From NCBI RefSeq assembly GCF_963678635.1, contig NC_087069.1:45117448-45181447 (forward strand): 64,000 nucleotides of DNA. Direction: 5' to 3'. Below are positions 12,127 through 21,717 of this stretch, in pieces. The position numbers were made by a program, and so were the translations under genes. The DNA comes from Symsagittifera roscoffensis. Its lineage: Eukaryota > Xenacoelomorpha > Acoela > Convolutidae. Position 1 is the first letter of the stretch, and the number at the start of each line of letters is the position of its first letter. The notes beneath the pieces are model-generated. The model was not told the DNA's origin. It searched no databases and was given only the letters and a program-made list of their open reading frames with translations.

Positions 12127-13560
12127 TTTGAGGTCCATCAGCCATACAATTAACCTGGTGCTTAAGTAGATAAAGTTAGCTACAGCTCACTCATTCATGA
12201 GCGCTTTGAATTCTCTTTAAAGATAAGGTGATGAATTTTTCTGAATCTTCTTGAAACTCAAATAAATATGAAAATTTGAGACTTTCTATTTTTCTGTAAG
12301 TACTTGCTAGGATTTTGCCAATAAAAATAATGTTTTTTAACTATTGGGTTAGGGAAAACCTTGCGGAAAAAGTTGGGCGTAAAAGCTTTAAAGCAAAAAA
12401 GGTGGGCTAAAAGTTTCTGGCTATCGGGTTTTGGCTATTTATTTTTTTGTTTAACTAGAAATCTGTTTTTTTTGGCTAAGTATTACCTTTAAAACCCGAG
12501 GATTATCAAAAAACTGACCAGATGAACATTAACTATTCAAATCTGAGGTTGCAGATAGTTTTTTATTTCGAACAAAAAAGTAGCAAACTTTTTTTGCCTT
12601 TCTATTTCTAAATTCTGAGTACAATTTGAGTTTTGAACGACGAGAACATAGCACAGTAAAAACTTGTTTGGTTATGGTAGTTACTAAAAAGTTTGGATCA
12701 TGCCAGTTTTTTAAAGTTGCCGTAAAACATCAGGATGTATTGACAATGTCCTTCAAAAGGTTGAACGTCTTGCAGTGGACTCTATCCTTGCAAAGTAGAC
12801 CTTTCTGTAGATCAGTGTCGAAGAAAAAAAGGGTAGCTGATTCAGTAGCGTGCGTCCTAATGATAATTTTCTACAAATTGCATAATAATTGAACAAAAGC
12901 AAAAGATTGGAGACGTAGTTCAAACATAAGCTCATAATAATCTATACAAACTTAAAATGATTCCAAGAGACTTTTTCATAGGTTGCCTTTGATGGGTCTA
13001 CCTTCAGTAGCAATAGTTTGGTGGGGGGGTTCATTGGTTGAACGAGGGGGGGGGGGGGGGGGGGTTTGTTGTTTAATTGATGAAAAGATGCAGAGGTTGG
13101 TTGAACAGAGTGGCGGGTGTGACTCAAAATATACTCTATCACCTGTTTTTAACCCCCCTCTCATATAAGCCGCACATCAGTCCCCCGCACATCAGTCCCC
13201 CGCACATCAGGGCTGCGTATATGCAGTAAACACTCGACCAAATTAGCTGAAATGAATAACAAGAGGGTATCTTTCAGTTCTTACTTGGAATTTAAAGCCA
13301 TAATTTGCCTTTATACTTTAACCAAAGAAGCTCTCCAGTGATCAGCCAATAGCGAGTCAAATTTCAGCAATAGTTTCCGATGAATGTTTTTTTTTTCAAT
13401 TTGAATTCTCTGAATGATGTTTCAAAAGCAAAATTTATATGTTGGTTTATCAAGCCTTAGAGAAAAACTTTTTTTTTCACAACTGGGCAAAAAAACAGTT
13501 ATAAAAACAGGAAAGTGTTTAATTCTTTTCATTTGCTAAGTTAACCTTGGATGGACAAAT
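12127..13560 (-). mobile_element. BEL/Pao LTR-like repeat, copy B
   Basis: This repeats the order of 7,827-9,590 but lacks the 0.5 kb segment present there. It carries a triplicated GCACATCAGTCCCCC motif near 13,170-13,215 and a poly-G run near 13,045. It sits between two internal regions and may serve as 5' LTR for one element and 3' LTR for the next, as expected after LTR-LTR recombination. Confidence 0.5.
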
Positions 13561-15345
13561 ATGTACGACCTTTCCTGATACGACTCTCTGAGCTTTCCCG
13601 GAAAGCGTGGCAAAATTTGTACTGTGTTGTCATTCTGATCAGGACACGTCGAAGATAGTCGTAGATTGAGCAGGTTCTTTTAGGAATGTTTGCGTCGAAA
13701 GCATCAAAACTCAGAGCTTGAAGTGAGTAAACTGACTATAGAGTAAAAGAAGGTTTAGTAGCAAGTAGCAAAATGTGAGCCGATACCTAGCCGACTAGCC
13801 AGATCAGAGATACCTTTACTGAAACTGCTTAACTCTGTTGTTTATTTTTTTTTCTATTTGCTTTACACTGAAGGTTTTCAGCTATTTTTCTGAGGATGTA
13901 TGAGCAGCTGCTGTACTTGTCGCGTAGCAGTCCAGTTTGATGCCATTGTTGAAAAGTGTTACCGGCATAAACTGCAACTGATTTTTGATGTTGCTTTTTT
14001 GATTTCTGCTGTTGCTCATATTTCAGATTGGATCCCTAGCCTGCTTCGATGTTTTGATAACTGTAGTTCCAAGCTGCATGTCGTTTGGTTTTTGGTTGTA
14101 CGTAAAGAATTGCTTTTTGCCGCAGTGTGGAGTTGACTGGTGTTTCTCTACGCAGTTGTTGATGAATCATCGCATGGCCGAATTACCACCACCAAAACTG
14201 TGTTAGTCTAAGCAACTGAAGCACAAATTATTTTTTTTCAGCATCTCTCTACATTAATTTTCCAATATAGTCCGCCTGGTTACTTTTTGGTATGCTAAAA
14301 TTATTACCGTCAATGAAATACCTGAAGATCTACCGTAGTATTGCCCGAACATTGAAGTAAAATAGGTTGAGTTGAGTGTCGGATATTTCTAGCTTTTTCA
14401 ACAGAAGAACTTGTCCCGCTTCGTTAGAAGTCGATGGTTCCAATATCGTGGTTCTATTCGAGTTATTATTCAGGTTTTGTTTCAAATTTTTGATAATATG
14501 GTTTTCGAGGTCGTGCGGCACGCCGCGTTCTTCCCATTTTTGGGAGCTTTGAGCAAACAAGTCGGGTTAGGGGTTAGGTTACTAGACATTGGTCAGCTGT
14601 GAGGCCGTTGATTTCGAAGGTTTGAATTAGTTTCCAGATCAATGCAGCGTATATGATAAAAACCTGTTGTTCGCTCAAATTTTTCCCGGATGAAGGCTGG
14701 CACCTTATAAATATGAATACCGTATGTACGCAAAACTTCAAGTAGCGCCTGCTCGTACTGGAAAGAATTGATGACATAGCTCTCTATCAGGGGTTCAGAA
14801 CTACCAGTAAAAAAATGAAATTAAGTAAGTAAATTTTTAAACAGCGCTTAGACTTGATTTTTTACCTCTTGCAGTCTAATCTAGTGGGGTGCCGTCAAAC
14901 TTCAGTTTTATATCCGGTAACTTGAATCCTTTAAAATTTCAGTTTCTGATAGTAGTCGGCTGGTTGGTAACGTAACTGCTGGCTGCGAAAATTCAAAGAG
15001 TACAAGTTTGCTGCGGGCGAAACTCAACTGGAATCAATGGCTGAAGTAGTGGTCAAATCGTTGATCGCTTCATCTGTAGCTCCTTAAAATAATATTGGAG
15101 TTGGAAAACTTCAGCGTTGAGGAGCATCTAATCAGATGAGTTTCAGATCTGTCCTGCTCTCTGAGTGGGCTGCTTGATCTTGTGGAAATGAAGCCTTCAA
15201 AGTCGAGGCATTCTTGTGCTTCTTGAGTAGAAAACACGGCCAAATCATCTGCGCGTTTAATGATCAGATTGACACATGTAGTTACCTTAAAAATGTATTA
15301 TAACTTTCTTAAGTTTCAACTATCAGAAAAAATTATTTTTCATTT
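13561..15345 (-). pseudogene. Decayed BEL/Pao internal region B (mainly gag)
   Basis: This aligns with 10,335-12,100 and 46,600-48,290. Minus-strand open pieces at 14,574-14,777 and 14,330-14,560 correspond to gag sequence that the sister copies carry in the same order. Reverse transcriptase is missing altogether, as sequence homologous to the gag/protease area abuts LTR B at about 13,560. Many stops and frameshifts make it a relic. Confidence 0.5.
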
Positions 15346-15359
15346 TTTGAGGTCCATCA

Positions 15360-16832
15360 GCTATACGACTAACCTGGTGCTTAAGTAGATAAAGTTAGCT
15401 ACAGCTCACTCGTTCATGAGCGCTTTGAATTCTCTTCACGGATAAGGTGATGAAATTTTTCTGAAACTTTTTGAAACTCAAATACATTTGAAAACTTGAG
15501 ATTTACTAATTTTATGTATGTACATGCTAGGACTTCGCCAATAAAATTAGTGTTTTTTAACTTTTGGGTTAGGGAAAACCTTGCGGAAAAGGTTGGGTTT
15601 TAAAGCTTTAAAGCAAAAAAGGTGGGCTAAAAGTTTCTGGCTATCGGGTTTTGGCTATCATTTTTTTTGTATAAGTAAGAACCTGTTTTTTTGGCTAAGT
15701 ATTACCTTTAAAACCCGAGGGTTTTCAATAAACTGACCAGATGAACATTAACAATTCATATCTGAGGTTGCACATGTTTTTTTTTTATTTCTAACAAAAA
15801 GCAGCAAAATTTTTTTGCATTTCTGTTTTTAAAATATTAATACCATTTGGGTTTTGAACATGAGAACGACGAGAACTTGTTTGGTTGTGGTAGTTACTAA
15901 AAAGTTTGGATCATGCCGGCATTTTAAAGTTGCGGTCAAACATCAGGATGTATTGACAATGTCCTTCAAAAGGTTGAAAGTCTTGCAATGGACTGTATCT
16001 TTGCAAAGTAGACCTTTTTGTAGATCAGTGTCGAGGGGAAACGGGTAGCTGATTCAGTAGCGTGCGTCCTAATGATAATTTTTTACAAGTTGCATCATAA
16101 TTGAACAAAATAAAAAGATTGGAGACGTAGTTCAAACATAAGTTCATAGTAATCTATACAAACTTAAAATGATTCCAAGAGACTTTTCCATAGGTTGCCA
16201 CTGATGAATCTTCCTTCGGTAGCAATATTATGGTGGGGGGGTTCATTGGTTGAACGGGGGGGGGGTTGTTGTTTAATTGATGAAAAGATGCAGAGGATGG
16301 TTGAACAGGGTGGCGCGTGTGACTCAAAATATACTCTATCACCTGTTTTTAACCCCCCTCTCATATAAGCCGCACATCAGTCCCCTGCACATCAGGGCTG
16401 CGCATATTCAGCAAATCACTCGACCAAAGCCGCACATCAGGGCTGCGTATATTCAGTAAACACTCGACCAAATTAGCTGAAATAAATAACAAGAGGGCAT
16501 GTTTCAGTACTTATTTTGAATTTAAAGCCATAATTTGCCTTGTACTTTAACCAAATAAGCTCTCGAGTGATCAGCCAATGGAAAGTGTTCAATTCGTTTC
16601 ATTTGCTAAGTTAACCTTGGATGGACAAAAATGAGTTCATTAAAAAGACACGGTTTTTCTTTTATTTTTTTGTTTTTTAGGGTTGACTGTTTATGAATCA
16701 GTTTATCGTATTTTTTTCGATTGTTGGTGCCTAAACAATAATACAAAATCTGTATTATATCATTCTTGAGTTTTAAAATACATGAATGGAAAAATTACCC
16801 CAAACATTTTAGAGAGAAGTTGAAACCAAAAG
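15360..16832 (-). mobile_element. BEL/Pao LTR-like repeat, copy C
   Basis: It starts with the shared edge CTAACCTGGTGCTTAAGT and follows copies A and B. A short segment containing GGGCTGCGTATATTCAG is duplicated near 16,390-16,460. Its right part is nearly identical to 48,430-49,136, so it belongs to the start of the large segmental duplication. The exact outer end of the LTR is not resolved. Confidence 0.45.
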
Positions 16833-16935
16833 TAATACCATATCCGCTTTGACCACTATACACAAAAAATGCTCATCTTACAATTTGATACATTTTTTTT
16901 TCAATTCTGTTTTCCAAAAATTGTGAAAATATTCT

Positions 16936-16976
16936 TAAGAAACCCTAATCCTAACCTAACCCTAACCCCAACCAAC
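16936..16976. repeat. Interstitial telomere-like CCTAA/CCCTAA tract
   Basis: About 40 bp of degenerate CCCTAA-type units (CCCTAATCCTAACCTAACCC and further units). It lies inside the 1.69 kb insertion, so it is not a chromosome end. It could mark a repaired break where telomeric sequence was added or captured. Confidence 0.6.
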
Positions 16977-17102
16977 CCCGAGTCATTTTCGGAGAAGAAG
17001 AACTGTGTGGCTCCGACCTTCGAGATCTCAATTTTACTCGTCGTAAGCTAACAATTTGTGACGATTAAAACTGAGCAAACAAAAAACCTGGTTTTAAAAC
17101 CT

Positions 17103-17462
17103 CGTTTTGATGAGCAAGGTGTTTTAAATTGAGCAAAAGCACTCTTAATTACTTTAACTTTGATTAAAAATAAGTTTTAACATTATTCTGAACATCTTGC
17201 CTTTTATGAAAAAATGGTTAACATACAATTTTCATATATGCAAATTGTATGATAACTATTTTTTTAGCTTCAAATTAAAATTTAGTTTTTGATGAGCAAT
17301 GTCCTTTAAATTGAGCAAAAGCACTCTTAAATAATTTAAATTTGTTTATAAACAAGTTTGAACCATTTCTGAAAATCTTGCCTTTCATGAAAAAATGGTT
17401 ATCATACAATTTTCATATATGGAAATTGTATGATAACCATTTTTTTTCAACAAAAAATAAAC
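17103..17462. repeat. Tandem pair of about 180-bp units, each ending in a palindrome
   Basis: Units 17,103-17,284 and 17,285-17,462 share GATGAGCAA...TTTAAATTGAGCAAAAGCAC. Each ends in an inverted repeat with arms ATGGTTATCATACAATTT / AAATTGTATGATAACCAT around a TCATATATGG-type centre. The second palindrome is perfect over about 23 bp per arm. Further ATTGTATGA copies follow at 17,545-17,610. No coding capacity is seen. Confidence 0.75.
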
Positions 17463-18153
17463 GCAGTTATTTTTCATCACCAGACTGTTGTATTTGGTTC
17501 AAATAGCCGGAGAAACTAGATTGAATCTTTTTTCAATGGTTTTTTGAAATTGTATGAAAATTGTATGAGTAGCGTTTTTCCATACATTTGATGCAGGCAA
17601 TTGTATGATGAGCTTTTTCGGTGTGGGTAAATTTCAATTTCATTTCAATAAAGGTTGTCTCTTTGCAGTAAAATTGAAATTTTTCAAAAATTTTTAAGAG
17701 TCTCCGAGTAGAATGAAGAAGATTGAGTGTACATTTGTTTGTAAATTATTTTTTTTCTGATTTGGCTGAAGTTGGATACGCAGAAAAAAGCAGGGAAGGC
17801 GGCGGAGGACATTGACAAGGTCCGAAATTTCGATTTTGAGAAAAATTCAAGGTTTCGAGAGAAAAACACACTGTGAGATAGGATTCCTCATAACCTCAAA
17901 AATTTCTGCATTGTTTTAAACTGCATTGTTTTAAATTAAGGGCCCCTGAGTCTTCTTCCGAAACCCTCTTTCATGAATTGGAGAAAAAATTGATATTCTT
18001 TTAGATATTTCCAACGAAGTCTCTGAAATAGGTTTGAAATATTATAATTTTTTGTAGGTTTAAGCATGTTTTGGAAGTTTAAGCAAATAATCTTGCCGAA
18101 TGTCATCAGTTTTAAGTTTTGTATTGGTAAAGGCATCTGCTCGCAACATGTAC

Positions 18154-18270
18154 CTGTTCATACTTGTACTTAAGCAAAATGAAATAGCATAGAAAAACAG
18201 CAGCAATAAAACCAGCAAATACTTCTCGGTATTCTCTTTTATTAAAAAGAGTTCCAATGCAACAGGCCAT
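18154..18270 (-). pseudogene. Orphan GT10 fucosyltransferase exon 1
   Basis: This is a 117-bp ATG-initiated frame of 39 codons ending CAG before a GTACAT donor. It has the same length as exon 1 of both fucosyltransferase copies and reads MACCIGTLFNKREYRE followed by the hydrophobic FAGFIAAVFLCYFILL. It encodes a short basic cytosolic tail and a signal-anchor segment. It lies in the 1.69 kb insertion, and no catalytic exon follows downstream on the minus strand before BEL/Pao sequence. It is a duplicated exon without a gene, although still open. Confidence 0.65.
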
Positions 18271-18907
18271 GAATTCAAGTTGATATAAACGTACAGAATT
18301 GAATTTCTGAGTTCAAATTAAATCGTCTGGATTGAATGATAAATTCCAGCTGGACAAAATTAGGCGGAAATTTAGGATTTTACACTGTCAAAGGCCTGTT
18401 TTTAAGGTACATTTTGGACAACAATTCCCTCAAAACTCAGTAAAAAATTTTAATTTGACCGAGAGTAAATGATCAGAGCTACCAACAGAGAAAGTCTCAA
18501 TTTTGGTTTCAATGTCGTACCAATGTAATCCGAGTCTGAAAATGCTGGTTTTTCTCACCTTTACTCCTCCTCTTTTAATACCATATCCGCTTTGACCACT
18601 ATACACAAAAAATGCTCATCTTACAATTTAATACACGGATTGAATGGAAAAAATGTGTATAATTACCTGTTTATTCAAAAACCTCCTTGCGGCCAAAATT
18701 TAGCAACTTTAGTGTTCTGGGAGCGCTCAGAAAATGTATTTGTTCAAATTTTTATTTCTATAATGACTCAAAAAGTTGCTTTTATGATTTATTTTCAATT
18801 GCTTATATAAAAGCCTAAAATTGCTGATATAAATGCCTAAATGCCGAAGATTGATTGATAAATAAATGCATCGACACTTAAACTGACTTTCATTAGAACT
18901 ACTTATA

Positions 18908-20032
18908 TCAAACACACGTTTGAGATTGGTAGAACTCGTCTGCAAGGTTTTTAATTGTTTCAGACTCTCGCAACTTCTCTGATTTAGCTTTTTTCCAATC
19001 GAAAACCCTCTGACAAACTTTACAGCGAGTGTTGTATTTGTGAGTCATATCGTCAAATACGCCAAAAACCCGAAAATTTTGTCTCCATTCAAAATACTCC
19101 AAATATGCGGTTTCATTGCCAAGAAGATATGTCAAATATGATACCAGATGAGATGAATTTTGGAAATCGGAAACATGAATGAAAGATCTGGGAAGCATAT
19201 TTTCGTAGCTGTCTCTCCAACCATTGACAATTGGTATTGCGTAACTGATGAGAGCATTGCTAAATTTCTCAGTTACGTAATCTGAACAATTTGCATTTTC
19301 AAACGCGAAATAAAACTTACATTTTTTGATATTTTCAATTGTAGTTTCTTCGAATTTTTTGGTCTGTCCATGGTCGATTATTTTTGATTTATTTGCTTCT
19401 GGCATACATTTTTGTGCTGCAGAACCCCATAGGTGAATTGGCTCGTGCAAATTGTTTATGATCGACGACATCGTCTCAAATCTGGCATTGTAAACATGAC
19501 ATTGCGATACCATCCAACAAAAAGCCTTGTCCTTTTGGAGTTTTTGGTACGTTTGATTTATTTCTCTCATTTCAAGTTTATTGATTTGCTTTTCTATGTA
19601 AACGTACGGATCATAAAAAGTAGATTTTCGTGACATCCCAGAGGTCCAGTTGAATAAAGTTAAAAACGGTGATTTCTGGTCAAAATCAAGGAAACTTTTG
19701 GCAGACTCCACGCTTTTTGCTATCCAAAGTTGCTTTGGATCTCGTTTTGGTTGTTTAGATCCCAAGAATGTTTGGAATCTGGCTAGCGCAAATCTTCCGA
19801 ATACAAATATTGCGCCGTAAAAAGAGCTGTTTGCGAGTTCTTTGTGTCCATCGTTTGTTAAAATGCAGTCGAAGTTTAATTTGCAAATACTGGTTATATT
19901 TATTTTTAATTTTTGTAGCGTATACTGGAAGTCAAGTATATTCACAGTAGAGTTTGAGCTATTTGGGTAAAACTTGGAAGAAACCCAACCAACTGCAGTT
20001 TCTTTTGGGTTTCGGCTGATAGTGTTCCCGTG
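18908..20032 (-). pseudogene. GT10 alpha-1,3-fucosyltransferase-like, copy 1, exon 3
   Basis: This exon encodes the catalytic domain of a family GT10 fucosyltransferase, a Golgi type II membrane enzyme that transfers fucose from GDP-fucose to glycans. It follows a TTTTCAG acceptor and is open for 374 codons plus stop. It shows the GT10 core FAFENANCSDYVTEKFSNAL, then IPIVNG, SYENMLPRSFIHVSDF, YFEWR and a C-terminal CKVC pair. The ATG-like start at the left of the common open frame (NILDF) is really GTG and lies inside the exon. The catalytic part is 96% identical to copy 2, but exon 2 upstream has a stop, so the full-length product is doubtful. An AATAAA lies downstream at 18,788-18,793 (minus strand). 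Confidence 0.75.
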
Positions 20033-20098
20033 CTGAAAAATGTATCGATTTTTTTCGGTATCAAATTTTTTTTCGTATAATATAAAATAAAACCTTAC

Positions 20099-20155
20099 TT
20101 TACAGAAGCAAAATTCCCACGCGATAAGGTATGTAGATCTTTAATCAATTAACAC
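20099..20155 (-). pseudogene. Fucosyltransferase copy 1, exon 2 with in-frame stop
   Basis: This is the 57-bp counterpart of 50,666-50,722 in copy 2, ending AAA before GTAAGG. The frame reading TYLIAWEFCFCK is kept, but the fifth codon is TAA (20,141-20,143) where copy 2 has TAC, and the acceptor reads CGAG instead of TCAG. The exon is phase 0 at both ends, so skipping it would restore a frame without it. A hAT-type MITE begins 41 bp upstream. Confidence 0.65.
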
Positions 20156-20195
20156 CTCGAAAAATGTGCAAAAATTACAATTATTTGAATTTAGG

Positions 20196-20580
20196 CAGGG
20201 GCGGATGGATCTAGGATTTTCTCGAGGGGGGGCAGATTTTCAAAATATTTTCCAAAATTTTGAAGACCTTTTTTTTTAGGTCGACCAAATTGATTTTTCG
20301 AGCTCTTCCAAAGCACTGTTTTGCCCCTATTTTGGCTAATTTTTCTGCGCCGCAGTCAAAAAAGACGTTTTTGGGCACTTTTTGAAAAATTTTGACAAAA
20401 AAATCGCGTTTTTTTTTGGCGCGTGCTCCCCCTCAAAGTTAGTATATATTGGCGCCCAAGGCGCCTTTAGAAAAATTTTAGGGTCGGTCGGCCAAAAATG
20501 GATTTCTGAAAAAGTATCGAAGGGGGGACCCTTTGGGTCGGCAGGGGTCGAATCCCTAAGGGGGGGCGGGGGGGCGGACG
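20196..20580. mobile_element. hAT-type MITE, insertion absent from copy 2
   Basis: It begins CAGGGGCGGAT and is related to the complete MITE at 38,387-38,820 in opposite orientation. It is flanked by AATTTAGG (20,188-20,195) and ATTTTAGG (20,581-20,588), an imperfect 8-bp target duplication. Copy 2 has a single ATTTTAGG (50,754-50,761) and no element, so it is an empty site. The right terminal repeat is lost: it ends ...GCGGACG. There is no transposase; 385 bp. Confidence 0.8.
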
Positions 20581-21532
20581 ATTTTAGGAGATAAAGCGCT
20601 TCACAATTTTCGTATAAAACATATTAAAAAAACTGTCTGAAAAAATATGAACTGTCTTAGCTACTTTTTATTTGTGGAAGCTATCAGAATGGTTTGATTG
20701 GTTTGGTTTGCATTAAAACTTCCCTTTTTTGTTGCATCGTAAAAAATAACTGCAAAAATCATATCATATTTAGCTGACAATAAAACATCAGAAATGCGAA
20801 AAAAAAAAACATTCTTTCATTCTTCGTTTTCTCTTAAGGGCTTTCTGCAATTCATGCCCGATGACTGTAATTCTTCGTAATAATGAAGGCTGCCCCTTTT
20901 CAGAAAAACTACAACTTTTCTGAAACTTTTAAGAGCCCCCGAGTAGAATGAAGTTAGCTCTTTCCTATCTCTTACTTAATTTGAAATAAATTATTGTACA
21001 TTTGTTTGTAAATTATTATACTCTGATTTGGCTGAAATTGGAAACGCAGGAGAAAGAAGAGAAGGGGGTGTAGGACATTGGCAAGGTCTAAAATTTTCGG
21101 TTTTGAGAAAAATTTAGGGTTTCGAGAGAAAAACACACTGTGAGATAGGGTTCCTCATATCCTTAAAAATATTCAAAGACAGCTCTCAAATAAGCAAACA
21201 AAAAAAACAAAAAGATTTCGTTTACCTCAGATTTATGTTGTTATTTTTTTGCGACGGTTTTTTGAATGGTTGAAGTAAAAGCCAAAACACCGAAACTGCA
21301 TTGTTTTAAATTAAGGGCCCCAGAGTCTTCTTTCGGAAACCCTCTTTCATGAATTGGAGAAAAAATCAATATTCTCTAAAATTTTTCCCATAAAATCTCA
21401 GAAATAGAATTGAAATCTCATGAATTTTTGGAAGCTTAAGCAAGTCAGAATACTAAACAATGTGATCAGTTTCGCCGAATGTCATCAGTTTTAAAGTTTG
21501 TATTGGTAAAGGCATGGGCTTGCAACACGTAC

Positions 21533-21649
21533 CTGTTCATACTTGTAATTAAGCAAAACAAAATAGCATAGAAAAACAGCAGCAATAAAACCAGCAAATA
21601 ATTTTCGGTATTCTCTTTTCTTAAGAGGAGTGCCAATGCCACAGGCCAT
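21533..21649 (-). CDS. Fucosyltransferase copy 1, exon 1 (signal anchor)
   Basis: ATG-initiated, 39 codons, ending CAG followed by a strong GTACGT donor. It reads MACGIGTPLKKREYRKL, then hydrophobic FAGFIAAVFLCYFVLLN and YKYEQ. A short basic cytosolic tail plus one membrane segment is the expected start of a Golgi type II glycosyltransferase. A different frame (NSWPVAL...) is also open here but has no ATG at its start. Intron 1 would run from 21,532 to 20,156. Other short exons in between cannot be excluded. Confidence 0.65.
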
Positions 21650-21717
21650 GAATTCAAGATGATATCAATGAACAGAATTGAATTTCGTCTGGATTGAATG
21701 ATAATTTTACAACTGGA

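Larger units (their letters stand above)
16833..18629. other. 1.69 kb insertion flanked by 54-bp direct repeats
   Basis: The 54 bp at 16,833-16,886 recur exactly at 18,576-18,629. Copy 2 has the 54 bp once (49,137-49,190, one mismatch) with the same outer flanks, so 16,887-18,575 is an insertion with a long target duplication. The insert contains telomere-like repeats (16,936-16,976), a pair of palindromic tandem units (17,103-17,462), and a copy (about 17,640-18,560) of the region upstream of the fucosyltransferase, including its first coding exon. Confidence 0.8.

Noticed and set aside
16936-16976. Chromosome end
   Set aside because: The tract is only about 40 bp, degenerate, and flanked on both sides by ordinary sequence.
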